A DNA stretch of 6,948 bases, taken from NCBI GenBank assembly GCA_025937035.1, contig JAICSG010000208.1:1-6948 (forward strand), read 5' to 3'. The notes under the pieces are model-generated. The model worked only from the letters and a program-made list of their open reading frames with translations, ran no database searches and was not told where the DNA came from. Below, one piece after another: positions 1 to 5,578 of this stretch. The stretch is from Thermoanaerobaculia bacterium (GTDB lineage Bacteria; Acidobacteriota; Thermoanaerobaculia; Multivoradales; UBA5704). How positions within the stretch are numbered: the stretch's first letter is position 1; each line of letters begins with the position of its first letter. The position numbers were made by a program, and so were the translations under genes.

Positions 1-310
1 GCCCGACCTGCTGGATGACCTCCTGCTCCGCCTTGAGCAGGGTCTTGTGGGTCCGCGCGTCGGTGTCCACCACCACCGTGGTCTCGAGCTCGATCAGCTC
101 GTCCGGCGCGCTGTCGGTCTTCCCCGCCGACCAGTCGGTCAGGATCTTGCGGTAGAGCTCCTGGATCCGCTCCGGCTTGATCCCCTCTCCGGCCTTCAGC
201 CCCAGCGAGGAGCCTTGGGCCCAGGCGGCCTGGCTGGCCCACAGCCATGCCGCGACGGCGAGCCATACGAGAGGCCCGCCCAGGTGCCTTCCTTCCATTC
301 GCGCACGCAT
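1..310 (-). CDS. Secreted protein of unknown function, N-terminal part (cut by window edge)
   Basis: Only the first 103 codons are present; the gene continues past base 1. I do not recognise the family. The N-terminus reads as a Sec signal peptide: basic start (MRARMEGRH), a hydrophobic Leu/Val/Ala/Trp core at about residues 12-27, and an A-W-A cleavage motif at 29-31 before QGSS. The visible mature part is hydrophilic, with a likely helix (PERIQELYRKIL, 46-57) and a charged Glu/Thr/Lys-rich stretch. The protein is therefore probably periplasmic or extracytoplasmic. The ATG at 310 has GGAGG 4 nt upstream (complement of 315-319); the ATG at 298 (Met5) is possible but lies far from that site. 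An out-of-frame ATG at 324 has a better-spaced GGAGG (331-335) but opens only a 42-codon frame. A consensus -10 box lies upstream. The reading frame is sound; the function is open. Confidence 0.65.
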   Translation of the reverse strand, partial: MRARMEGRHLGGPLVWLAVAAWLWASQAAWAQGSSLGLKAGEGIKPERIQELYRKILTDWSAGKTDSAPDELIELETTVVVDTDARTHKTLLKAEQEVIQQVG

Positions 311-417
311 GAGACCTCCGACATGGAATGCCTCCGTTCTCCTCTCCGGGAGGGTCCAAGTCGACAACTGATTAGAAGAACTTCAATGAGACTCCAGAAA
401 TCGAAGCATGAAGACCC

Positions 418-423
418 ATTATA
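418..423 (-). promoter_or_regulatory. Candidate sigma70 -10 box for the 1-310 gene
   Basis: The minus strand reads TATAAT exactly, in an AT-richer gap between the esterase terminator and the start of the secreted-protein gene. Transcription would begin near 411 and leave a leader of about 100 nt. At 16-18 nt spacing there is only a poor -35 match (ACGAAA), so an activator or another sigma factor may be needed. The gap 311-479 holds no other gene I can support. Confidence 0.5.
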
Positions 424-473
424 GGTGCTCCAGAGCAAAATTTCGTGACGGCCTGCCAATTCTCCCGTGTGAC

Positions 474-505
474 AAATGAAAAGGGCGGGATTGCTCCCGC
501 CCTTT
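474..505 (-). terminator. Intrinsic terminator of the fadL-esterase unit
   Basis: A perfect 11-bp inverted repeat, AAAGGGCGGGA (480-490) and TCCCGCCCTTT (495-505), is separated by a 4-nt loop. Read on the minus strand, the GC-rich stem ends in TTTTCATTT, a typical U-tract. It lies 27 bp past the esterase stop codon and insulates that unit from the next minus-strand gene. On the plus strand the stem is followed only by TTTAGAAA, so termination should be mainly for minus-strand transcripts. Confidence 0.9.
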
Positions 506-532
506 AGAAATGACTGAGATGAGGCTGAGCCC

Positions 533-1918
533 TCACCCGTGATTGTGGCGGGGCTTCCGCGGCGGCTTGGTGCCGTCGACGACCCACTTGGGAAGGTTGA
601 GCGACTGGAGCAGGCTGCGCCGGGCGTCCGGGGTGAAGACGAAGCCGGTGGCCTGGGGGATCGCCTTGCCCGTGAGCGGCGCGGCGAGCGCGGCGGTCTG
701 GTTCGGCAGCGGCCCGAAGATGAACGGATAGAGGTCGACCTCCGGGATCTGGCCGCCGAACTGCGTGTTGATGGCGTCGATGAACAGGTTGGCGATGTAG
801 GCATAGCCGAACGCCGTCGGATGGACGCCGTCATAGCCGAAGATGCCGCCGGTCAGGAAGGCGCTGCTGAAGTCGATGCCGCCGATGGAGATGCCGTTGG
901 TGGCGAGGTCGTTCAGGGTGGCGTTGGCGTCCACGAACGCCAGCCCCTTGGCGTTGGCCACGGTGCGGATGGTGTTGTTGTAGGCGGCGACGTGCGCCTT
1001 GATGGTGGCGGCCTCGGCGGCCGAGAGCACCGAGGTGTCGGAGAGCGGCACCCCGGTGCCGCCGGGGATTCCCACGGGAATGCCCCGTCCCTGGGCGAGC
1101 TCGGCCGAGGCGGTGAGCAGCACGTAGTCACCGGCCTGGAGCGGACCGTCCGGACCGATCAGCGGCACCGGCTGGCCGTTGACGAGGACGAGCTGGTTGG
1201 TCTTCGGGTTGACCAGGAAGCGCGGGATGGTGGTGACGAACGGGATGCTGGTCACGTCCGGGATGTTGGCGACCACCATCTTGGCGCCGGTGGCGGTGAT
1301 GGCGTTGACCACCGTGTTGTAGTCGGCGGCAAACTGGTCCGGAGGGGTGAGGGTCACCCCCTCGATGGCGATGCCGGAGGTGGCCGCGGCCAGGGCGTCG
1401 TTGTTGCCGATCCAGAGGCTGACGAAAGTCGGATGGAGCGCGAGCCCCTCCTGGAGCTGGGTCCCCCCCAGCTTCCGCAGGATCAGGTCGGTGATGTCGT
1501 TGGCGCTCGTCGACTGCGTCTTGGTGAGCAGGTCGTGGAGCGTGGCGCCCGGCACCGCGATGTTGTTGTAGGGCCGCGGCAGGTTGAGGTTGAGCGGCTG
1601 GCCCAGCCCCGGCGTGGCGCTGATCACGGTGGGGAAGAGGCCCGTCAGCCTCAGGATTCCCGGGATGCCGGGCGCGCTGACCAGGGGCTGCTCGAAGCCG
1701 GTGGTCATGCCGGTGGCCTGGCGGTAGATCAGGGCGGGATAGCTGTTGACCTGATAGGTGCGCACCAGCGAGCCGCTGGAGAAGCCGGCCGTCAGGCTAT
1801 CGCCCATGGCGACGTAGGTCTGGAAGCTGGCGTTGCCGGTGTTCACCGCGCCGAAGGCGGCTCCGGCCACGAGCAGGGCGAGCGCCAGGGCGCACGCAAG
1901 GGTCTTGAGACGATGCAT
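533..1918 (-). CDS. Secreted SGNH/GDSL-family esterase/lipase
   Basis: Of 461 residues, 1-24 form a signal peptide (MHRLK, Ala/Leu-rich core, end near AAFGA). All four SGNH blocks are visible: block I AMGDSLTAGF (37-46) with nucleophile Ser41; block II NIAVPGATLHDLL (119-131) with Gly124 for the oxyanion hole; block III WIGNNDAL (169-176) with Gly171 and Asn173; block V GYDGVHPTAFGY (361-372) with Asp363 and His366. The enzyme should hydrolyse acyl esters in the periplasm, at the surface or outside the cell; the substrate cannot be read from sequence. A long segment between blocks III and V (about 220-330) and a C-terminal extension ending in a basic/His-rich tail (KPPRKPRHNHG) make it larger than minimal members. 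The start at 1918 has AAGGAG 8 nt upstream. It lies 19 bp after the FadL-like stop codon, so it is co-transcribed with that gene, and an intrinsic terminator follows. Confidence 0.93.
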   Translation of the reverse strand: MHRLKTLACALALALLVAGAAFGAVNTGNASFQTYVAMGDSLTAGFSSGSLVRTYQVNSYPALIYRQATGMTTGFEQPLVSAPGIPGILRLTGLFPTVISATPGLGQPLNLNLPRPYNNIAVPGATLHDLLTKTQSTSANDITDLILRKLGGTQLQEGLALHPTFVSLWIGNNDALAAATSGIAIEGVTLTPPDQFAADYNTVVNAITATGAKMVVANIPDVTSIPFVTTIPRFLVNPKTNQLVLVNGQPVPLIGPDGPLQAGDYVLLTASAELAQGRGIPVGIPGGTGVPLSDTSVLSAAEAATIKAHVAAYNNTIRTVANAKGLAFVDANATLNDLATNGISIGGIDFSSAFLTGGIFGYDGVHPTAFGYAYIANLFIDAINTQFGGQIPEVDLYPFIFGPLPNQTAALAAPLTGKAIPQATGFVFTPDARRSLLQSLNLPKWVVDGTKPPRKPRHNHG

Positions 1919-1937
1919 CTCCGTGTCTCCTTAACCG

Positions 1938-3251
1938 TTAGAAGTTGAGCGTCAGTCCCAGCAGCGCGGCTCGGGTCTGGTAGGTGCCGAAGAACGGCCC
2001 CTCAGTGGGACGGAACTTGTTCACAGTGCGCTTCTTGAAGTCGAGATACATGAAGCCGATGTCGTACCGGAAGCCCTGGGTGTGGCCGTAGCCGATGCAG
2101 TAGCCGGTGCGGTCCGCGTCGGGCAGGAGTGGGGAGACCCCCTCCTCGGGCTGTGGGGTCTTGTCGAAGACCAGTCCGAAGCGCCACTGCGAGGCCGGGC
2201 TGGTCGTCCAGCGCAGGCCGGCGCGGTAGCTGTAGACGTCCTTCCAGTCCTGCGGCAGGCTGGTGTCGGGCAGTGAGCTCCCGGTGCCGCCGGTGAAGTC
2301 GATCGGCACGGTCTTGAAGGAGCTCCACTGGGTCCAGTCGACGTCCGTCTCCAGCAGCAGGTTGCGGGTGAGGGCGAAGGCCAGGCCGAAGCTGGCCTCG
2401 GCGGGATAGTCGATCTTGGTCTTGACCGGCAGCTTCTTGCCGAAGGGGATCTGGGTGCCGACGATGGTGTCGAACACCGGGTTGCCGCTGGAGATCTGGG
2501 TCACCTCGGCGTCGCCGGTGTAATCCACCTTGATCTCGCTGCGGTAGGAGAGCCCCCAGGAGAAGCTCTCGTTCCAGCGATGCAGGATGCCGATGTTGAA
2601 GCCGTAGCTGTCCTTGGTGTAGTCCGACGTGAGGTTCAGCCGGCCGACGTCGGTGGCCATCAGGGTGAACGGGTTGATCGCCGCGATGTGCCGGTTGAGC
2701 TCCACTTTGGAGACGCGGACGATGCCGCCGATACCGAGGCCGAAGGTCGGCGTGATCTGCCAGCCCAGGGTCGGGTTGATGTCGAAGGCCTGCAGCGAGG
2801 CCTTGGTGGAGAGGAAGCGGCCGGCGAACTGGTCGGGATTCTTCCAGGAAGTGGTGAGACCGAAGGGGGTCTCGATGCCGAGGCCGAACTTCCAGGTGTT
2901 GGTGATCGGCTGCACCCAGTAGGCGTGCGGCGGGAACTCGGAGAGGGTCTCCTGCTCCGCCTTGTAATTCGGCCCCGGGAAGGGGGCCGCGCCCTGGAAG
3001 TCCGCCTTGGTGCTGCGGATCCAGGTGGCGCCGACCGAGAAGTCCGTCTTGTCCACGAACGCCAGGCCGCCGGCGTTGTAGAACAGGGCCGACGGATCGT
3101 CGGCCTGGGCGGTGAAGGCCCCGGCCATGCCGAGGGCCTTGGAGCCCTGCTCGAAGATGCTGAAGCCGGCCGCGTGGAGCGGAGCCGCGGCCAGGGTGAC
3201 GAGGGCGACGACGCTCAGAGCCCTCCCCATCAAACCTCCTCGCCTATCCAT
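1938..3251 (-). CDS. FadL/OmpP1/TodX-family outer-membrane transport protein
   Basis: The product, 437 residues, should be a beta-barrel that moves hydrophobic compounds such as long-chain fatty acids across the outer membrane. A signal peptide ends near LHAAG; the mature N-terminus starts GFSIFEQGSKALGMAGAFT (29-47), then ADDPSALFYNAGGLA (50-64), matching the FadL N-terminal hatch. The canonical NPA of the hatch reads N-A-G here. Alternating amphipathic strands with many aromatic residues follow (FGLGIETPFGLTTSW, TFGLGIGGIVRV), with a late PDADRTGYCIGYGH block (377-390), and the chain ends LGLTLNF with the terminal Phe expected for BAM insertion. Two starts are possible: ATG 3251 (AGGAGGAG 5 nt upstream) and ATG 3230 (GAGGAGGT 3 nt upstream); the latter gives a neater 22-residue signal peptide. 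The next gene is a secreted esterase, suggesting that released acyl chains are its substrate. Which ligand it carries is inference. Confidence 0.9.
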   Translation of the reverse strand: MDRRGGLMGRALSVVALVTLAAAPLHAAGFSIFEQGSKALGMAGAFTAQADDPSALFYNAGGLAFVDKTDFSVGATWIRSTKADFQGAAPFPGPNYKAEQETLSEFPPHAYWVQPITNTWKFGLGIETPFGLTTSWKNPDQFAGRFLSTKASLQAFDINPTLGWQITPTFGLGIGGIVRVSKVELNRHIAAINPFTLMATDVGRLNLTSDYTKDSYGFNIGILHRWNESFSWGLSYRSEIKVDYTGDAEVTQISSGNPVFDTIVGTQIPFGKKLPVKTKIDYPAEASFGLAFALTRNLLLETDVDWTQWSSFKTVPIDFTGGTGSSLPDTSLPQDWKDVYSYRAGLRWTTSPASQWRFGLVFDKTPQPEEGVSPLLPDADRTGYCIGYGHTQGFRYDIGFMYLDFKKRTVNKFRPTEGPFFGTYQTRAALLGLTLNF

Positions 3252-3264
3252 GGAATCTCCTCCT
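3228..3264 (-). promoter_or_regulatory. Two Shine-Dalgarno/start pairs for the fadL-like gene
   Basis: On the minus strand AGGAGGAG (3257-3264) stands 5 nt before ATG 3251, and GAGGAGGT (3234-3241) stands 3 nt before the in-frame ATG 3230. Both are strong. The longer form adds MDRRGGL to the signal peptide n-region; the mature protein would be the same. The site decides the start, and sequence alone does not separate the two. Confidence 0.55.
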
Positions 3265-3315
3265 GTCTTGCGATGCGATGATAAACGCCGACCTCGTGAT
3301 TCCTTCCGATCGAGC

Positions 3316-3330
3316 GCCCGGAATTCGGGC
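3316..3330 (-). other. Small hairpin in the fadL-like leader
   Basis: GCCCG (3316-3320) and CGGGC (3326-3330) pair around a 5-nt GAATT loop, within the leader between the predicted promoter and the fadL-like start. On the minus strand no U-tract follows, so it is not an intrinsic terminator. It could stabilise the mRNA or be chance in GC-rich DNA. Confidence 0.3.
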
Positions 3331-3359
3331 CGCGGATGAGTCTTTTTCGGCTCGCCTAA

Positions 3360-3388
3360 ACGTTATTCGCAACGCCCTGGGGTGTCAA
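3360..3388 (-). promoter_or_regulatory. Promoter of the fadL-esterase unit
   Basis: The minus strand carries a perfect -35 TTGACA (complement of 3383-3388). The -10 is either TAACGT at 17-nt spacing (3360-3365) or AATAAC at 15-nt spacing (3362-3367); neither is strong. This predicts a leader of roughly 100 nt before 3251. The -35 sits in the loop of an inverted repeat, GGGGT (3379-3383) and ACCCC (3391-3395), a possible operator. The promoter is back-to-back with that of the YbjN-domain gene. Confidence 0.5.
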
Positions 3389-3403
3389 CGACCCCAACGG
3401 GTA

Positions 3404-3431
3404 GGGACAAGGGGGGACAAGCTGCTAGAGT
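3404..3431 (+). promoter_or_regulatory. Weak candidate promoter of the YbjN-domain gene, with a phased direct repeat
   Basis: GGGACA (3404-3409) and TAGAGT (3426-3431) are 16 nt apart, each a 4/6 match to the sigma70 boxes. GGGACAAG occurs twice, at 3404-3411 and 3414-3421, exactly 10 bp apart (one helical turn), which could be a paired binding site for a regulator. The start codon is 25 bp downstream. Evidence is modest. Confidence 0.3.
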
Positions 3432-3455
3432 AGTGGGCCCTTGGAGGTGAGGAAC

Positions 3456-3932
3456 ATGTTCGAAAACCCGGTCCATCAGGAGACCTTCCAGAAACTGACG
3501 GAGTACCTCGGCGAGCTGTTCGAGGACCCCTACCACGATCCGGAGAACGACCACTTCTACGTGCGCTACGGCTCGACCGTGCTGGAGATCTCCGTCGAGC
3601 CCTATGGCGCGGAGGAGACGATGGTCGTCATCATGTCCTACTGCGTGCAGGACGTGGAGCTCGACGAGGAGCTGCTGGCCGGGTTGCTGGAGCTCAACCA
3701 TCAGATGGCCTGCGGCCACTTCTCGGTGGTGGGCAACGACATCTTCTTCGCCCACTCGCTGTTCGGCCGCAACCTCGATCCGCGCGACCTGCTGCGGGCG
3801 ATCACCGCCGTGGCCACGGTGGCGGACGACTACGACGACCGGATCGTGGCGCGGTACGGCGGGCAGACGGCCCTCGAGCGCATTCAGGACACCGGCGGCC
3901 GGCGGCGGCGCCAGGAGGTGGGGAGCGACTGA
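3456..3932 (+). CDS. YbjN-domain protein (type III secretion chaperone-like fold)
   Basis: The product is a small, acidic, cytosolic protein of 158 residues with no signal peptide or membrane segment. The pattern matches the YbjN/CesT-like chaperone fold: an N-terminal helix (HQETFQKLTEYLGELF, 7-22), strands (HFYVRYGSTVLEISVEPYG, 33-51; MVVIMSYCVQDVEL, 56-69), a helix (EELLAGLLELNHQM, 71-84), a strand pair (CGHFSVVGNDIFFAHSLFG, 86-104), and a final helix with the family-typical LDPRDLLRAITAVATVADDYDD (107-128). The tail (GRRRRQEVGSD) is basic then acidic and looks disordered. Relatives are thought to bind peptides or proteins, but their partners are mostly unknown; no secretion system is nearby, so a secretion role is not implied. 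ATG 3456 is preceded by GGAGGTGAGG (3443-3452). TTG 3441 in the same frame overlaps that site and was not chosen. It diverges from the fadL-like gene and converges on smpB. Confidence 0.78.
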   Translation: MFENPVHQETFQKLTEYLGELFEDPYHDPENDHFYVRYGSTVLEISVEPYGAEETMVVIMSYCVQDVELDEELLAGLLELNHQMACGHFSVVGNDIFFAHSLFGRNLDPRDLLRAITAVATVADDYDDRIVARYGGQTALERIQDTGGRRRRQEVGSD

Positions 3933-3938
3933 GGGGCG

Positions 3939-3962
3939 GACCCGATGACTGACCCGATGACT
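3939..3962. repeat. Perfect 2 x 12 bp tandem repeat
   Basis: GACCCGATGACT occurs twice without a gap in the 40-bp space between the convergent YbjN-domain and smpB stop codons. It is followed by the palindrome GGCGCGCC (3963-3970). No intrinsic terminator is visible here, so the two mRNAs may overlap at their 3' ends. Confidence 0.85.
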
Positions 3963-3972
3963 GGCGCGCCGC

Positions 3973-4461
3973 TCACCACTGGTTGCTCTTGACCGCGGCC
4001 TCGGCCTCGCGGTCGAGCTCGCGCGTCTTCTCGGCCTCCCGCTTGTCGAAGAGCTTCTTGCCCTGCACCAGGGCGATCTCCACCTTGACCCAGTTCCCCT
4101 TGAGGTACATGGAGAGGGGCACCACGGTCAGCCCCTTGAGCTGAGTGCGGCCGAACAGCCGCTCGATCTCCCGCTTCCTGAGCAGCAGCCGGCGCACCCG
4201 CTCCGGATCCTTGTTCTCGCGGTTGCCGTGGCTGTACGGGCTGATGTGGGCGCCGACGAGGTAGGCCTGCCCGTCCTTGAAGTCGATATAGCTGTCCTTG
4301 AGCTGCACCCGCCCCTCGCGCACCGACTTCACCTCGGTGCCGGCGAGCTGGATGCCCGCCTCCAGGCTCTCCAGCACGTGGTAGTCGTGCCGCGCCCGCT
4401 TGTTGCTCGCCAGGGGGCGGACCGCGTCCTTGGCCTTCGTCGTCGCCATGCGGGGGAGCAT
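3973..4461 (-). CDS. smpB: SsrA-binding protein SmpB (trans-translation)
   Basis: SmpB binds the tRNA-like part of tmRNA (ssrA) and brings it to stalled ribosomes, so that the blocked protein is tagged for proteolysis and the ribosome is freed. The 162-residue product has the family motifs: NKRARHDYHVLESLEAGIQL (20-39), GTEVKSVREGRVQLKDSY (41-58), the AYLVGAHISPY strand (66-76), RKLLL-like RRLLLRKREIERL (90-102), and GKKLFDKRE (134-142) before the charged C-terminal tail that occupies the mRNA channel. The length matches the usual 150-165. The start may be ATG 4461 or ATG 4449 (MATTKAK); neither has a good Shine-Dalgarno sequence, and 4449 gives an N-terminus nearer the usual length. The tmRNA gene itself is not in the window. 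The gene is alone on its strand, diverging from lpxC. Confidence 0.97.
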   Translation of the reverse strand: MLPRMATTKAKDAVRPLASNKRARHDYHVLESLEAGIQLAGTEVKSVREGRVQLKDSYIDFKDGQAYLVGAHISPYSHGNRENKDPERVRRLLLRKREIERLFGRTQLKGLTVVPLSMYLKGNWVKVEIALVQGKKLFDKREAEKTRELDREAEAAVKSNQW

Positions 4462-4624
4462 ACCCCAACGCTCGGGGCCCGCTGTCCGTAAAATCTCACA
4501 CGTACGCTCCGCCGGACATTTCCGCTTCCGCCCGAATACGGCAAATCAAGGCATGAAAGGATTTCGCACCACCTTTGCGCGATGGGGACGCTGGCACCAG
4601 GCCTGCAAAGAGCCGGTTGCGGCC

Positions 4625-5578
4625 ATGAAGAACGCCGCGCGCGGTATCCTCTACCCCCTGTTCGCCCCGAAGACCATCGCCCGTGCCGTCGCCATCTCCG
4701 GGGTGGGAATCCATACCGGCCGGCCGGTGCGCGTGCGGCTCCACCCCGCCCCGGAGGGGACTGGCATCCTGTTCCGCCGCGCCGACAGCGGAGTGGAGAT
4801 CCCGGCCCTGGCCAGCGAGGTCAGCTCGGTCGAGCTCGCCACCACCCTCGGCCGCGACGACGTGACGATCTCCACCGTCGAGCATCTCCTGGCGGCGGTC
4901 CACGTCCAGGGCCTCGACAATCTGCTCATCGAGATCAACGGCCCCGAGGTGCCGATCCTCGACGGCTCGTCGCTCCCCTGGGTCCACCTGCTGGAGGCGG
5001 CGGGGGTGAGGATACAGACGGGGGCGCGGCGGATCTTCGCCGTCACCGCGCCGGTCGAGGTGGAGCTGGGGGGCAAGCGCATCCGGGTCTCCCCCTATCC
5101 GGGCTTGAGGGTGACCTACGCGATCGACTTCGCCCATCCGGCGATCGGGCATCAGGAGATCGATCTGGTGGTGGACCGGGAATCGTTCGCGCGGGAGCTG
5201 GCGCCGGCCCGCACCTTCGCCCTGGCCGAGGACGTCGAGCGGCTCCATCGCCGGGGGCTGGGGCTGGGCGGCGACCTCGACAACTGCGTGGTCTTCGGCT
5301 CCGGAGGCCCCAACAACGCTCTTCGCCTCGCCGACGAGCCGGTGCGCCACAAGGCGCTCGACGCGGTGGGGGACCTCGCGCTGGTGGGCGCCCCCGTCTG
5401 GGCCCACGTCGAGGTCGAGCGCGGCGGCCATCAGCTCCACTTCGCCCTTCACGAGGCGCTGCGCGAGCGGCCCGGGTGCTGGACGTGGCTGCAGGGTCCT
5501 ACCCCGCCGCCTCTTTCGCCTTCGCTCCCAGCTCCTTCATCTCCGGCAGCTCGCGACCCTTGGTCTCCGGCCAGGTGA
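4625..5578 (+). CDS. lpxC: UDP-3-O-acyl-N-acetylglucosamine deacetylase
   Basis: LpxC is the zinc enzyme of the committed step of lipid A synthesis, removing acetate from UDP-3-O-acyl-GlcNAc in the cytosol. The 317-residue product shows ISGVGIHTG (24-32), the zinc/active-site block STVEHLLAAV (83-92, Glu86 and His87), NGPEVPILDGSS (105-116), ARTFALAEDVERL (195-207), GLGLGGDLDN (211-220), RHKALDAVGDLALVG (241-255; zinc ligands His242 and Asp246) and RGGHQLH (266-272; general acid His269). All catalytic residues are present. The family core ends near residue 282; a tail rich in Pro, Ser and Ala (to DPWSPAR) follows, and its last 80 bp are antisense to the RNase H gene. ATG 4625 gives an N-terminus close to known LpxC but has a weak ribosome site; ATG 4553 in frame would add 24 residues. 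The 4462-4624 gap has only a TAAAAT (4489-4494) as a possible -10, without a -35. Confidence 0.96.
   Translation: MKNAARGILYPLFAPKTIARAVAISGVGIHTGRPVRVRLHPAPEGTGILFRRADSGVEIPALASEVSSVELATTLGRDDVTISTVEHLLAAVHVQGLDNLLIEINGPEVPILDGSSLPWVHLLEAAGVRIQTGARRIFAVTAPVEVELGGKRIRVSPYPGLRVTYAIDFAHPAIGHQEIDLVVDRESFARELAPARTFALAEDVERLHRRGLGLGGDLDNCVVFGSGGPNNALRLADEPVRHKALDAVGDLALVGAPVWAHVEVERGGHQLHFALHEALRERPGCWTWLQGPTPPPLSPSLPAPSSPAARDPWSPAR

Noticed and set aside
436..465. Possible sigma54 promoter (TTGGCA and TTTTGC on the minus strand)
   Set aside because: The distance between the GG and GC elements is far longer than the fixed 10 bp of -24/-12 promoters.
539..1948. A 469-codon open frame on the plus strand opposite the GDSL esterase and the end of the fadL-like gene
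   Set aside because: Its product is a Gly/Arg/Glu/Val-rich string without domain pattern or ribosome site, as expected opposite a GC-rich gene; the minus-strand frame has all SGNH motifs.
2580..3281. A 233-codon plus-strand frame opposite the fadL-like gene
   Set aside because: Composition and position are those of an antisense shadow; no ribosome site or recognised motif.
3456..3932. Reading the YbjN-domain gene as evidence of a type III secretion system
   Set aside because: The fold resembles secretion chaperones, but no secretion gene is near and YbjN-domain proteins are common in bacteria lacking such systems.
4553..4624. N-terminal extension of LpxC to ATG 4553
   Set aside because: The added 24 residues (MKGFRTTFARW...) have no counterpart in known LpxC, whose chains begin shortly before the GVG(I/L)HTG motif; kept only as an alternative because neither start has a strong ribosome site.
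4496..5452. A 318-codon open frame on the minus strand opposite lpxC
   Set aside because: Low-complexity Arg/Asp/Gly/Pro composition and full overlap with an lpxC frame carrying every catalytic residue.
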